A DNA stretch of 64,000 nt from Bacteroidales bacterium (GCA_016931575.1 JAFGEO010000006.1:1-64000); one strand, 5' to 3'; shown: positions 35,352 to 46,692, counted from the stretch's first letter. A program made the numbers and translations. The notes: generated from the sequence alone by a model not told the origin.

Positions 35352-36233
35352 TTACCCTTTGAGTGCTTCAGCTCCTCCGACAATTTCAAGTATTTCTGTT
35401 GTGATGGCAGCCTGACGGGCTTTATTGTACTCAAGCTGCAGCGCCTTGATTAGTTCAGAGGCATTATCCGTAGCTTTATGCATAGCCGTCATACGCGCAC
35501 CATGTTCAGAAGCATTGGAGTCAAGCAGGGTCTTAAAGAGCTGTATTTTTAGTGATTTCGGAATTAGATCCTTAACGATAGCCTCTTTTGAAGGTTCAAG
35601 GATATAATCAGCATGGATTTGGTCCTGGTATGAAGTAACAGCAGGCAGGATGGGCAGAAATTGCTCTATCTTAAGTTCCTGAATGGCAGCATTTTTAAAC
35701 TGGTTATATACAATTTGTACTTCATCGTAGGTGCCGTCGGCAAACCAGTCCATGATTTTAGATGCCAGTTTAGCCACATCAGTAAAATCAAGGCTATCGA
35801 GTATCTCATTATGGGATTCCAGCACCTTTATCTCCCTGCTATGAAGCAGATCTGTTCCTTTTTTCCCCACAGAGATTACATCGACCTGACTTTCTCTTTT
35901 TTGTTGCCAGTAATGTTTGGTCATCAGTTCGATGGTCTTTTTCACTATATTGGAATTGAAAGCTCCACAAAGACCTTTATTTGAAGAAATAGCCAGGATG
36001 AGTACCCGTTTGATATCCCGTTCAACAGTATAAACATTATCGTGATCGTTTTCCAGACTTTCTGACAGGTTACCCAGAATCTCCTGTAATTTGACGGCAT
36101 AGGGTCGCATCTGGATAATGGCATCCTGTGCTTTTCTTAACTTGGCAGCAGAAACCATTTTCATGGCACTGGTGATCTGCCGTGTTCCCTGCACTGACAC
36201 AATCCTTGTCCGTATCTCTTTTAAATTTGCCAT
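35352..36233 (-). CDS. atpG: ATP synthase gamma subunit
   Basis: The 293-residue central stalk subunit of F1 links c-ring rotation to catalysis. Visible features are the N-terminal coiled helix (LKEIRTRIVSVQGTRQITSA), the S-S-N-K-G-L-C-G-A-F-N-S motif near residue 82, and the C-terminal helix (ARMTAMHKATDNASELIKAL). Its length and termini are normal. It is the last gene of the minus-strand atp operon. Confidence 0.96.
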   Translation of the reverse strand: MANLKEIRTRIVSVQGTRQITSAMKMVSAAKLRKAQDAIIQMRPYAVKLQEILGNLSESLENDHDNVYTVERDIKRVLILAISSNKGLCGAFNSNIVKKTIELMTKHYWQQKRESQVDVISVGKKGTDLLHSREIKVLESHNEILDSLDFTDVAKLASKIMDWFADGTYDEVQIVYNQFKNAAIQELKIEQFLPILPAVTSYQDQIHADYILEPSKEAIVKDLIPKSLKIQLFKTLLDSNASEHGARMTAMHKATDNASELIKALQLEYNKARQAAITTEILEIVGGAEALKG

Positions 36234-36259
36234 ATTGTTACCTTCCGGCGAATCAATTC

Positions 36260-37834
36260 TTAATAGTGTTCAGCAATATCTTTCGCGATTGCGGTGAGTA
36301 ATTTTTCTGTATCCTCATCGATTTTTCCGGCCTTAATTTTTTCAAGGACGGCTTTATGCTTCAGGTCGATGAAATCCAGGAATTCTTTCTCGAATTCCCT
36401 GACTTTATCCATGGGAATACCAGCGAGTAATCCTTTTGCTCCGCAATAGATGATAGCAACCTGCTTTTCCACGGACAGCGGCTGATACTGTCCCTGTTTA
36501 AGGATCTGCACATTCTTGGCACCCTTGTCGAGGATGGCGAGTGTTGCCGCATCCAGGTCGGAACCGAATTTTGCAAATGCTTCCAGCTCACGGTACTGGG
36601 CCTGATCAAGCTTGAGAGTACCGGCAACCTTTTTCATCGATTTAATCTGGGCATTACCCCCTACGCGGGATACGGAGATGCCCACATTTATTGCTGGACG
36701 GATTCCGGCATTGAACAGGTTCGATTCAAGGAAAATCTGACCGTCAGTGATTGAAATCACGTTGGTAGGAATGTAAGCTGAAACGTCTCCTGCCTGAGTC
36801 TCAATAATCGGAAGTGCCGTAAGAGAACCTCCCCCTTTAACGATAGGGCGAAGGCTGTCAGGCAAATCATTCATTTGTGAAGCGATCTCATCGTTATTGA
36901 TGATTTTAGCGGCTCTTTCCAGCAACCTTGAGTGAAGGTAGAACACATCTCCAGGATAGGCTTCACGACCTGGGGGGCGCCTTAGCAGAAGGGAAACTTC
37001 GCGATAGGAGACAGCCTGTTTGGATAAATCATCATAGATGATCAAAGCAGGTCGGCCCGTATCCCTGAAATATTCTCCAATAGATGCTCCGGAGAAAGGG
37101 GCATAGAATTGCAGGGCTGCCGGGTCAGAGGCATTGGCTGCAACAATTACGGTATAAGCCATTGCGCCATTGGCTTCCAGTGTTTTGGCTATGTTGGCAA
37201 TTGTGGAGCCTTTTTGTCCGATTGCCACGTAAATACAATAGACTGTTTCTCCGGCATCGTAAAATTCTTTCTGATTAATGATGGTATCGATTGCAATCGC
37301 AGTTTTTCCGGTTTGCCGGTCGCCTATGATCAGTTCCCGCTGACCTCGGCCGATGGGGGTCATGGCATCGATTGCTTTTATGCCGGTTTGCAAAGGTTCA
37401 TTAACAGGTTGCCTGAAGATAACACCGGGAGCCTTTCGCTCAAAGGGCATTTCATAGGTTTTTCCATGGATGGGGCCTTTCCCGTCAATTGGTTCGCCAA
37501 GGGTATTCACGATACGTCCCAGCAGTCCTTCACCTGCGAAGATCGAAGCAATTTTTTTGGTCCGTTTAACAGAATCTCCTTCTTTTATTTCCTCTGAAGA
37601 ACCCAGAAGTACCGCACCAACATTGTCTTCCTCAAGATTGAGAACAATACCGATGACGCCGCTGTCAAATTCGATCATTTCATTTGCCCTGACGTTAGTC
37701 AGACCATGAATACGGGCAATTCCATCACCAACCTGCAGAACTGTCCCGACTTCTTCCAGTTCAACATCGGTTTTAATTCCCTTTAATTGCTCTTTTAATA
37801 TTTTTGATACTTCTGAAGGCTTTATTGTTGACAT
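36260..37834 (-). CDS. atpA: ATP synthase alpha subunit
   Basis: The 524-residue non-catalytic alpha subunit has the P-loop [10 protein letters not shown] near residue 171, preceded by [11 protein letters not shown]. It also has the regulatory [15 protein letters not shown] segment, and the arginine-finger stretch [10 protein letters not shown] near residue 378. It is the usual length. It lies between atpH and atpG with short spacers (26 and 13 bp). Confidence 0.98.
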   Translation of the reverse strand: MSTIKPSEVSKILKEQLKGIKTDVELEEVGTVLQVGDGIARIHGLTNVRANEMIEFDSGVIGIVLNLEEDNVGAVLLGSSEEIKEGDSVKRTKKIASIFAGEGLLGRIVNTLGEPIDGKGPIHGKTYEMPFERKAPGVIFRQPVNEPLQTGIKAIDAMTPIGRGQRELIIGDRQTGKTAIAIDTIINQKEFYDAGETVYCIYVAIGQKGSTIANIAKTLEANGAMAYTVIVAANASDPAALQFYAPFSGASIGEYFRDTGRPALIIYDDLSKQAVSYREVSLLLRRPPGREAYPGDVFYLHSRLLERAAKIINNDEIASQMNDLPDSLRPIVKGGGSLTALPIIETQAGDVSAYIPTNVISITDGQIFLESNLFNAGIRPAINVGISVSRVGGNAQIKSMKKVAGTLKLDQAQYRELEAFAKFGSDLDAATLAILDKGAKNVQILKQGQYQPLSVEKQVAIIYCGAKGLLAGIPMDKVREFEKEFLDFIDLKHKAVLEKIKAGKIDEDTEKLLTAIAKDIAEHY

Positions 37835-37847
37835 CTCTTACAGGATT

Positions 37848-38387
37848 TTAAGAATGGATCAATTCTCTCTTAATTTTATTAAGCTGAGCGCTTAAGCTTG
37901 CATTTATTTGCTGATCATCGATACGCAAAATAAATCCGCCGATAATGGAAGGATCTACTTTTTCTTTCAGGTCGATATTGACTTTAAACTTTTTATGAAT
38001 AACTGCATAAATTTCTTTCCGGTGCGTTTCGGTCAGTGGGATGGCGGTGGTAATTAAAGCATCATAAATGCCTTTATTTTTTTTGTAGTACGAGAGGAAG
38101 TAGATGCAAATATCCTTAAGGTACATCTCCCTGGTGTTGTTGATAAGCAGGTAGAGAAACTGTATACTCATTTTCTGTAGCTTACCTGCAAACAGGACAT
38201 CAATTATCCTAAGTTTCTCAGATATCTTGAGAATTGGATTCATAATAAACTGTTTGAACTCTTCCGATTCATCAAGGATCAACTTGATATTTTCGATATC
38301 TTTCACAACTACATCCAGCTGTTTGCTTTCTGAAGCCAGGTCGTAGAGAGCTTTCGCGTAGCGAACGGTTATGAGGCTTTCGTTCAT
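37848..38387 (-). CDS. atpH: ATP synthase delta subunit
   Basis: The 179-residue OSCP/delta subunit joins the peripheral stalk to the F1 head. It has the N-terminal helical domain starting V-R-Y-A-K-A-L-Y-D-L-A and the C-terminal motif D-P-S-I-I-G-G-F-I-L-R-I-D-D-Q-Q-I-N-A-S, which is the family signature. Spacing to atpF (14 bp) and atpA (13 bp) shows co-transcription. Confidence 0.95.
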   Translation of the reverse strand: MNESLITVRYAKALYDLASESKQLDVVVKDIENIKLILDESEEFKQFIMNPILKISEKLRIIDVLFAGKLQKMSIQFLYLLINNTREMYLKDICIYFLSYYKKNKGIYDALITTAIPLTETHRKEIYAVIHKKFKVNIDLKEKVDPSIIGGFILRIDDQQINASLSAQLNKIKRELIHS

Positions 38388-38401
38388 CTTAAGGTGTTGA
38401 T

Positions 38402-38896
38402 TTAATTCATTTTTGTATCCCTCAGCAGCCGGTCAATGAGTTCTTTCTGATCTTCTTCGCTGGCGAGTTTCTCCTTCAATAATTTTTCTGCAATGCTAAT
38501 GGAAAGACTTGCGGCATGTTCTTTAATTTCAGAAATGGCAGCGTCTTTTTCGGATTTAATATTCGCTTTGGCATCGGAGATGATCTTGTTGGCTTCCAGT
38601 GCGGCCTGTTCCTTGGCATCGATAATAATTTGTTCCTTGAGATTTTTAGCCTCTTTCAGAATGATATCCCTTTGCTTCTTTGCTTCGGCCATGGTTTTTT
38701 CATTGTCAGCCTGCATTTTTTCCATCTCCTTTTGCGTGATCTCGGCGGAACGCAAGGCATTTTCAATGGTATCCTCTCTCATTTTTAAGGCATTCATCAG
38801 GGGTTTCCAGGCGAACTTTTTAAGAACGAAGAAAACCGTAAGAAATGCAATGAGCATCCAGATTACCGTTCCGGTATGCGGTTGTAAAAGTCCCAT
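38402..38896 (-). CDS. atpF: ATP synthase subunit b
   Basis: The 164-residue peripheral stalk subunit has one N-terminal membrane helix (TVIWMLIAFLTVFFVLKKFA). A long charged coiled coil rich in Ala, Lys and Glu follows and includes A-E-I-T-Q-K-E-M-E-K and S-I-S-I-A-E-K-L-L-K-E-K. A single b gene implies a homodimeric stalk. Confidence 0.95.
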   Translation of the reverse strand: MGLLQPHTGTVIWMLIAFLTVFFVLKKFAWKPLMNALKMREDTIENALRSAEITQKEMEKMQADNEKTMAEAKKQRDIILKEAKNLKEQIIIDAKEQAALEANKIISDAKANIKSEKDAAISEIKEHAASLSISIAEKLLKEKLASEEDQKELIDRLLRDTKMN

Positions 38897-38959
38897 AATC
38901 TAGTAGTTTTTAAACAGGGAGTATGGCCAACCGCCATACTCCTGTTAATTCATCAAACA

Positions 38960-39217
<258 letters not shown>

Positions 39218-39226
39218 TTAATTGAA

Positions 39227-40399
39227 TTAATGATGTTCCTCAACCGCCATACCAAAATAGAGAGCAGAGAGGAAAGTAAATACATAAGCCTGAATAAATG
39301 CTACCAGCAATTCAAGCAAAGTCATGAATATGATAAAAAATACCGAAACAACGGAGACCCCGTATCCGAGGTATTGATTCATTTCACCAAAGAGGAAAAT
39401 CAGGGAAATGAATCCGAGCCCGATGATGTGTCCTGCCGTAATATTGGCAAAAAGCCGGATCATCAGAACCAGAGGTTTAATAAATATACCAATTGTTTCC
39501 ACAAGAGGCATAATCGGAAGTGGGGGTACTTTAAGCCAGATGGGGACACCCGGGGCGTTGAAGATATGTTTCCAGTAGTTTTTGTTTCCCTTAATAGTGG
39601 TAATGGTAAAGGTCGCCAGAGCCAGGACCATGGTCACTGCAATATTGCCCGTCACATTTGCTCCTCCCGGGAAAATGGGAATGAGCCCCAGCATATTATT
39701 GATCCAGATAAAAAAGAACACGGTAAGCAGGTAGGGCATAAATTTTTCATACTTTGCCCCGATTGAGGGTTTGGCTACATCATCACGGACAAAGAGGATG
39801 ATGGGTTCCAGAATAGACTGGATTCCCTTTGGTGCGGCTATTGGGTTTCTCTTGTAAGCATTGCCGATCCGGATGAAAATCAGTAAAATGACGAATACAC
39901 TGATGAAAAGCGAAGCAACGTTCTTAGTGATAGAAATATCAAAGGGGAGCACATCTGATCCGTCAGCAAGGGCTTCCACAATTTTGCCTTTATGATCACC
40001 CTCAGCTTCAACGCGGAATCCTTTATAGGCTTTGTGTCCGTGTTTAAATTTTGAAGACCAGAAAGCAACCAGTCCCTGCTCCTTGCTGTACAGAATGACA
40101 GGAAGAGGGATACTTACATGTGTTTCTCCAAAGGTAATAATTTGCCATTCGTAGGAATCGCCGATGTGGTCAAAGATAAATTCTCCGGGGTTGAATTTTT
40201 CATGGTCAGAATCCCCGTGCCCGGCTTTTTCGTGTGGAGTTTCTTTCTCTGCAACCCCGGATAGCACGGTGTCACTTACTATCGCGAGGGTCTCTGCTTC
40301 ACTTGCCCATGCAGATTTGGCCCCAACATAAAAAAACATTGCTATCCCGATCAGAATCAAGGATAATTTTCCATAATGGAAAGTATTATCAAATCGCAT
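39227..40399 (-). CDS. atpB: ATP synthase subunit a
   Basis: The 390-residue stator channel subunit has a leading hydrophobic segment (KLSLILIGIAMFFYVGAKSAWA) and a His/Asp-rich extension of about 90 residues. Five to six core helices follow. The key Arg is in P-L-V-L-M-I-R-L-F-A-N-I-T-A-G-H (near residue 310), and the C-terminal helices include A-F-I-Q-A-Y-V-F-T-F-L-S. Such a long N-terminal extension with a signal-like start is usual in Bacteroidota and explains the extra length over E. coli (271 residues). Confidence 0.95.
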   Translation of the reverse strand: MRFDNTFHYGKLSLILIGIAMFFYVGAKSAWASEAETLAIVSDTVLSGVAEKETPHEKAGHGDSDHEKFNPGEFIFDHIGDSYEWQIITFGETHVSIPLPVILYSKEQGLVAFWSSKFKHGHKAYKGFRVEAEGDHKGKIVEALADGSDVLPFDISITKNVASLFISVFVILLIFIRIGNAYKRNPIAAPKGIQSILEPIILFVRDDVAKPSIGAKYEKFMPYLLTVFFFIWINNMLGLIPIFPGGANVTGNIAVTMVLALATFTITTIKGNKNYWKHIFNAPGVPIWLKVPPLPIMPLVETIGIFIKPLVLMIRLFANITAGHIIGLGFISLIFLFGEMNQYLGYGVSVVSVFFIIFMTLLELLVAFIQAYVFTFLSALYFGMAVEEHH

Positions 40400-40527
40400 G
40401 AATCAAAATTCAAAATGTTGCTAACGAAATTAAAAGAGCAGGATTCAGCAAGAGCTTCCCAATCAATACTAAAGTTAATAAAGAATTTTAATTATCTAAA
40501 GCATCCGGAATAAATGTACCTTTTTTT

Positions 40528-40914
40528 TCACTTATTAAAATCGTTCTTCTCTTTCCGGATAAAAGAATTCACTTCATGAAAGGTGAAAATAATGTATAAG
40601 AAAAACTCAGTTGCAATAAGGATAATTCTTTCGGTTTTCCCCTTTTCAACCAGAACTATTACAATGGTGAGGGCGATATAGGACAGGAATTTCAGAGAAA
40701 AAGATTTGATAATGGTCTGCAAAATTTTGGAAGTGCTCTGTATCATCAACCGAAAGGTGAAGATATTGATCAGGACTGCAACTATCAGGATTACCGGGAT
40801 CAGGGGGTGGAAATAGCCGGAAAGCAGCGTTGAAAAAAGGATGAATCCTGCAAGGATCAGAAGGATTCCCAGGATAACTGTCTGCAAAAGGAATTTTCTA
40901 AGTGTCGGTTTCAT
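40528..40914 (-). CDS. Small four-helix membrane protein of the ATP synthase operon (AtpI-like)
   Basis: From the ATG at 40914, which overlaps the AtpZ stop codon as ATGA, the protein has 128 residues and about four membrane helices (LLQTVILGILLILAGFILFS, PLIPVILIVAVLINIFTFRL, LKFLSYIALTIVIVLVEKG and IILIATEFFLYIIFTFHEV). The size, topology and place before atpB fit AtpI, a c-ring assembly factor. The sequence itself is too variable to be sure. A longer in-frame start upstream would lie within AtpZ and is unlikely. Confidence 0.6.
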   Translation of the reverse strand: MKPTLRKFLLQTVILGILLILAGFILFSTLLSGYFHPLIPVILIVAVLINIFTFRLMIQSTSKILQTIIKSFSLKFLSYIALTIVIVLVEKGKTERIILIATEFFLYIIFTFHEVNSFIRKEKNDFNK

Positions 40915-41147
40915 TTCTTTTTTCTCATCAGGTCTTTCAGCATAAAATACATTGCAAAGATTACCGACAGGAGGGACAGGCCAACAGTAAATACAGGAAA
41001 TGACCACTTGATCAGTGCGTCAAGTTTAATCCCTCCAAATGTGCCAAGCAGGATAATTGCTGCCATCTGGAACACCAGGGAAGAATACTGGCTATACTTA
41101 TTTAAGCTTTTTTGGGTCTTCTGTGCCTGCTGCTGGTCCGGGCTCAT
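40911..41147 (-). CDS. atpZ: AtpZ/AtpI family protein
   Basis: The 78-residue protein has a polar Gln/Lys-rich N-terminus (MSPDQQQAQKTQKSLNKYSQ). Two membrane helices follow (VFQMAAIILLGTFGGIKLDA and FTVGLSLLSVIFAMYFMLKD) with the family motif G-x-K-L-D in the first and the charged K-D-L-M-R-K-K-K end. AtpZ/AtpI proteins assist c-ring assembly or ion movement in F-type synthases. The first 50 bases lie inside the bactofilin gene. No later start would keep helix 1, so the overlap is genuine. Confidence 0.75.
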   Translation of the reverse strand: MSPDQQQAQKTQKSLNKYSQYSSLVFQMAAIILLGTFGGIKLDALIKWSFPVFTVGLSLLSVIFAMYFMLKDLMRKKK

Positions 41148-41523
41148 TAAATGATACTTCAGAGCTCATATTACAATTACCGGTGAATTTAGCACCTGGC
41201 TCGATGGCCAGTCTTTTAGCACTGATATCTCCAAGGATAACAGAAGTAGTTTTAAGAGAGAGCAATTCCTGAACATTGATCTTTCCTTCAATTTTGCCTT
41301 CAACATCAGAATTTTTACAATGTACTTCACCCTTGATCAAACCGGTAGTACCAATCACAACCTTGCCCTTGGTTTTCAGATTTCCTTTAAGTGTTCCGTC
41401 AATTCGGATATCGCCCGTTGATTCTACGTCACCTTTGATATCTGTTCCCGCTCCTATAAGATTAATAGCGTTATTTTCCGGTTCAGTTAATTTTGCCATT
41501 TCAGTTAATATTTTCGTATTCAA
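41098..41523 (-). CDS. Bactofilin (polymer-forming cytoskeletal protein)
   Basis: The 141-residue protein has the bactofilin beta-helix core (residues about 20-115). Successive short strands are I-N-L-I-G-A-G-T-D-I-K-G-D-V-E-S-T-G-D-I-R-I-D-G-T-L-K-G-N, then G-K-V-V-I-G-T-T-G-L-I-K-G-E-V and A-K-R-L-A-I-E-P-G-A-K-F-T-G-N. Short disordered tails are present. Bactofilins polymerise without nucleotide and organise cell shape or localise envelope enzymes. Its place directly ahead of atpZ, overlapping by 50 bp, is notable and may only reflect shared transcription. Confidence 0.9.
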   Translation of the reverse strand: MNTKILTEMAKLTEPENNAINLIGAGTDIKGDVESTGDIRIDGTLKGNLKTKGKVVIGTTGLIKGEVHCKNSDVEGKIEGKINVQELLSLKTTSVILGDISAKRLAIEPGAKFTGNCNMSSEVSFNEPGPAAGTEDPKKLK

Positions 41524-41577
41524 GACTAAACGGTAAATATAAGAAATTAGTAAGTAGGATGAGAAGTTTTTTTAACA

Positions 41578-41604
41578 CAAAAAATCCCGGCCTTTAGCCG
41601 GGAT
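41578..41604 (-). terminator. Rho-independent terminator after fabH
   Basis: On the minus strand ATCCCGGC (41597-41604), a 5-base loop and GCCGGGAT (41584-41591) form a perfect 8-bp stem followed by six Ts. It ends the DUF177-rpmF-plsX-fabH transcript before the bactofilin/atp operon. Confidence 0.9.
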
Positions 41605-41646
41605 GAAATATTAACAGAGCGTAATTAATCAGTTTTTGTAACCTTA

Positions 41647-42645
41647 CTAAGCGGGATCGTAAGCCCATTTCAGATAGATTGATCCAAAGGTGAATCCGGC
41701 ACCAAAAGAGGCAATGATTACATTATCGCCTTTCTTTAATTGTTTCTCATAATCCCAAAAGCACATCGGAATGGTAGCAGCAGTGGTGTTACCGTAACGA
41801 TCGATATTGATCATGACTTGTTCCCGCTCAATACCCATGCGTCTTGCTACAGCTTCGATGATTCGCATGTTGGCCTGGTGTGGAACCAGCCATTTCAATT
41901 CATCGGAGCTAATATTATTTCGTTTCATGATATCTACCGAGATATCAGACATGGTTGAAACTGCTGACTTGAAAACGGTTTTGCCTTCCTGGAACAGAAA
42001 ATGATCACCATTATCGATGGTTTCGTAGGTAGGAGGATATAGTGAACCGCCAGCCTTCAGGTAAAGGAAATCTGTGCCCTTCCCGTCAAAACCGATGATC
42101 CTGTCGATGATACCAACATCCTCGGTTGTAGGTTCAAGCATTACAGCAGCAGCAGCATCACCAAACAGGGGAGAGGTAGACCGGTCGTTGTAATTAGTGA
42201 TCGATGACATCATGTCAGCACCTACCAGAATGGCTTTTTTATAGGCTCCGCTTTCAACCATTCTTGAAACGGTTTCTATGCCATAAACAAATCCCGAACA
42301 TGCAGCTGAAAGGTCAAAATTCAGGGCAGTTGTCATTCCCAGTTCTTTACAAACCAGGTTGGATACGGTTGGGAAACGCATATCCCCTGTGATGGTTGAT
42401 ACAACCAAAAGGTCGATCTCTCCCGGTTCAGTGTTTGTCTTTTTAAGCAGTTCCTTTATAGCATTAATGGCCAGGAATGAGGTGGCTTTTCCTTCTTCCT
42501 TCAGAATTCTGCGTTCCTTGATACCTACACGTTGAGTGATCCATTCGTCTGAGGTATCCACCATTCTGCTCAGCTCCGCATTATTCAAAATGTAATCCGG
42601 CACATAACCACCGACACCTGTGATAGCAGCTTTAATACTTGTCAT
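41647..42645 (-). CDS. fabH: 3-oxoacyl-ACP synthase III
   Basis: FabH condenses acetyl-CoA with malonyl-ACP to start fatty-acid synthesis. The 332-residue thiolase-fold protein has the catalytic Cys in L-S-A-A-C-S-G-F-V-Y-G-I (near residue 114), the His in W-L-V-P-H-Q-A-N-M-R-I-I (near 255), and the Asn in Y-G-N-T-T-A-A-T-I-P (near 285). All three catalytic residues are intact. Its start codon overlaps the plsX stop (TAATG at 42645), a sign of coupled translation. Confidence 0.96.
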   Translation of the reverse strand: MTSIKAAITGVGGYVPDYILNNAELSRMVDTSDEWITQRVGIKERRILKEEGKATSFLAINAIKELLKKTNTEPGEIDLLVVSTITGDMRFPTVSNLVCKELGMTTALNFDLSAACSGFVYGIETVSRMVESGAYKKAILVGADMMSSITNYNDRSTSPLFGDAAAAVMLEPTTEDVGIIDRIIGFDGKGTDFLYLKAGGSLYPPTYETIDNGDHFLFQEGKTVFKSAVSTMSDISVDIMKRNNISSDELKWLVPHQANMRIIEAVARRMGIEREQVMINIDRYGNTTAATIPMCFWDYEKQLKKGDNVIIASFGAGFTFGSIYLKWAYDPA

Positions 42646-43580
42646 TATTTAAAAGCTTGTTTGATTTTGTCAATAAGTCCTGCTTCTACTACGTTGGCAG
42701 TATGCAGGATCATATTTTTAATAGCCTGGGGACCTGAAATCCCATGTCCGATTATTGCGGGAGCGTTGATACCCAGGATGGGGGTTCCTCCGGTATTTTC
42801 GAAGTTGAACCTTTCCAGGAACTCGGATTGAGTTTTTTGTTTCCTGAGCATCATGTAGAAAGCTTCGGCAGTTTTAAGAATAGTATTCCCTACGAATCCG
42901 TCACAGACCAATACATCCATCTTATCGCTGAAGACATCTGTTCCTTCAGCATTTCCGATGAAATTGAAATCCGATGTGCCTTTCATGGCCTGGTGGGTCG
43001 CCTTGGTCAGAAGGTTTCCTTTTTCTTCTTCGGTACCGATGTTAAATAATGCCACGCGGGGCTTTTCGATACCATATACCATTTCAGCATACAGCGACCC
43101 AAGTATGGCATACTGATAGAGAACATCAGGTTTGCAGTCAGGGTTAAGTCCTACATCAAGCAGCAGGGTTTGTCCGGAAGGCTTTGGGATACTGGCTGTA
43201 ATACAAGGGCGCATAACGCCTGGTATCGACTTGACAACCTGCATCGCACCGACCAGCATCGCACCCGTATTACCGGCACTGGCGAAACCATCTATCTGTC
43301 CGCTTTTCAGGTAGGTAAATCCCAGAGGGATGCTGGCCGAAGGCTTTTGGGTAAAAGCCTTTGCTGGATATTCCTCCATACCGATACCTTCTGTGGTATG
43401 GATAATCTCGAATACCTCAGGGTTGAAGTTTTCAGCATCGCAAAGAGAACGGATTTTGCCCTCATCGCCAAAAAGCACGATGGTACCCTTTTCTTTTAAC
43501 TCTTCGTAGGCAAGGATTGAACCCCTGACTGTTGCTTCAGGAGCAAAATCACCTCCCAGAATGTCAATTCCAATTCTCAT
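42645..43580 (-). CDS. plsX: Phosphate acyltransferase
   Basis: PlsX makes acyl-phosphate from acyl-ACP, feeding glycerophospholipid synthesis through PlsY. The 311-residue protein opens with R-I-G-I-D-I-L-G-G-D-F-A-P-E-A-T-V-R-G and has G-T-D-V-F-S-D-K-M-D-V-L-V-C-D-G-F-V-G-N-T near residue 213, a stretch that includes the family's DGF-x-G-N motif. The usual D-x-M-G-G-D is D-I-L-G-G-D here. It is part of the conserved rpmF-plsX-fabH cluster, where it connects ribosome and membrane synthesis. Confidence 0.95.
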   Translation of the reverse strand: MRIGIDILGGDFAPEATVRGSILAYEELKEKGTIVLFGDEGKIRSLCDAENFNPEVFEIIHTTEGIGMEEYPAKAFTQKPSASIPLGFTYLKSGQIDGFASAGNTGAMLVGAMQVVKSIPGVMRPCITASIPKPSGQTLLLDVGLNPDCKPDVLYQYAILGSLYAEMVYGIEKPRVALFNIGTEEEKGNLLTKATHQAMKGTSDFNFIGNAEGTDVFSDKMDVLVCDGFVGNTILKTAEAFYMMLRKQKTQSEFLERFNFENTGGTPILGINAPAIIGHGISGPQAIKNMILHTANVVEAGLIDKIKQAFK

Positions 43581-43603
43581 TAAGAGGTGGCTTGAGCGTT
43601 AAA

Positions 43604-43789
43604 TTAAAGATTTGCTTCTTTCTCGATAGCAAGTTTTCCTTTGTAGTGCCCGCATTCCGGACATACCCTGTGGTATTGAACAGTGGCACCACAATTCTGG
43701 CAAGTCGCTGTAGTCGGAGCAACTGCCTTATAATGCGTTCTTCTCTTATCTCTTCTCTGCTTCGATGTCTTATGCTTCGGATGTGCCAT
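43604..43789 (-). CDS. rpmF: Ribosomal protein L32
   Basis: The 61-residue 50S protein starts AHPKHKTSKQRRDKRRTHYK. It keeps a zinc ribbon with two C-x-x-C pairs (C-Q-N-C at 30-33 and C-P-E-C at 43-46). Its place between DUF177 and plsX is the standard bacterial arrangement. Confidence 0.97.
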   Translation of the reverse strand: MAHPKHKTSKQRRDKRRTHYKAVAPTTATCQNCGATVQYHRVCPECGHYKGKLAIEKEANL

Positions 43790-43807
43790 TTTTAATTCGT
43801 ATTAGTA

Positions 43808-44356
43808 TTATTTATTAATATCCTTTAGTTTATTCCATCTTGGGTCATTCTCTTCTTCATGAATATCATGGGAGTGAGAATTAAGTCTCCTGAGCATGTC
43901 CTCATTACAACCTGAAGTTCCGTCTGCATGGTCTGGGTGCATCCGACTGATAGGCAGGCAAAGGCCAATGCATTCATAAAAATATTGTTGCAGTTTAAGT
44001 TGATGTTCACCGGGAGGTACTATCCAGATTTCATCATTTCCACCACTACTGTCCTCTCCAAATTTTACAACCAGCTCACCCTGATATTGGATGGGGAGCC
44101 TGAAAAAGTCGAGGCACCTGTCACACTGAACTTCAAGATAACCCTTCAGGGAAACATCAAGGCTTAACATATTGGTCTTTTTATAAAGGATAACCAGTGC
44201 GTTAAGATTCCCGCTCCGGGCATTCAGCAGTTCATACTCATCAAAGAACTCTTGCTTGAAGTCGAACTCAAAGCTATGTTCTCCCTCTATTAATCCGGTA
44301 AAGGAGATAATATATTGATTTCCAAGTTTCAACTTCACCTGTTTAAGGTCGTGCAA
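43808..44356 (-). CDS. DUF177 (YceD-type) protein
   Basis: The open frame gives up to 182 residues. The fold core resembles DUF177 proteins, with a G-L-I-E-G-E-H-S-F-E-F-D-F start, V-S-L-K-G-Y-L-E-V-Q-C-D-R-C-L-D and a C-terminal N-D-P-R-W-N-K-L-K. Members are linked with 23S rRNA and ribosome assembly in bacteria and chloroplasts. The most distal start (TTG, 44354-44356) lies inside an exact -7 box TACTTTTG (44354-44361, minus strand), so the true start is more likely GTG at 44338. It heads the rpmF-plsX-fabH transcript. Confidence 0.85.
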   Translation of the reverse strand: MHDLKQVKLKLGNQYIISFTGLIEGEHSFEFDFKQEFFDEYELLNARSGNLNALVILYKKTNMLSLDVSLKGYLEVQCDRCLDFFRLPIQYQGELVVKFGEDSSGGNDEIWIVPPGEHQLKLQQYFYECIGLCLPISRMHPDHADGTSGCNEDMLRRLNSHSHDIHEEENDPRWNKLKDINK

Positions 44357-44445
44357 AAGTAGAAATATTTATCAGAATAAAAAAAAAAATTACAGATAGG
44401 AAACTCATCCTCAGAAATCCCAGCTGGAAAAGGGGATACAAGGCA

Positions 44446-44829
44446 TTATTGCGGTTTGAAATGGGACTCTATAGTTTCAATCAGGGTATCGATAAAATAA
44501 TCATCTTTAATGACATATTTCATAGCTCCTTCCTTAATAAATTCATTGATTGTATCGCGATCTTTCTCTCTGCTAAGGATGATAACCGAAACATCTTGCT
44601 TTGATTCATTGATCATTTTCAGAGTATCCAGTCCCGTCATGGCCGCTTCACCCTCTCCTCCCATGTAATAATCTAAAACAATCAGTTCCGGATTAAGGTT
44701 GAGGTTTTGAATACAATCCTCCCCTGAGAAATATGACCTAACTTCAAATCCTTCACGGCATTTGAAGGTATATTCCATCAAATTGAGCATCATTTTATCA
44801 TCATCCACGAAAAAAATCAACTTCTCCAT
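44446..44829 (-). CDS. Stand-alone response-regulator receiver protein
   Basis: From ATG 44829 the protein is 127 residues, a single receiver domain without an output domain. The acidic pocket is V-D-D-D near residue 9, the phosphoacceptor Asp lies in L-I-V-L-D-Y-Y-M-G-G (Asp53 in this numbering), and the switch Thr/Ser is in V-I-I-L-S-R-E. The Lys of the usual K-P motif appears as Y-V-I-K-D-D-Y. It could act as a phosphorelay intermediate for hybrid kinases such as the one at 52549. No cognate kinase is adjacent. Confidence 0.85.
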   Translation of the reverse strand: MEKLIFFVDDDKMMLNLMEYTFKCREGFEVRSYFSGEDCIQNLNLNPELIVLDYYMGGEGEAAMTGLDTLKMINESKQDVSVIILSREKDRDTINEFIKEGAMKYVIKDDYFIDTLIETIESHFKPQ

Positions 44830-46679
<1,850 letters not shown>

Positions 46680-46692
46680 AAGCTGAACAGCT

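Noticed and set aside
37109-37597. 162-codon open frame antisense to atpA
   Set aside because: Antisense to a highly conserved gene with all motifs intact; composition is not protein-like.
40915-41007. Extended start of the AtpI-like gene
   Set aside because: Lies inside atpZ; the ATGA overlap at 40911-40914 is the natural start.
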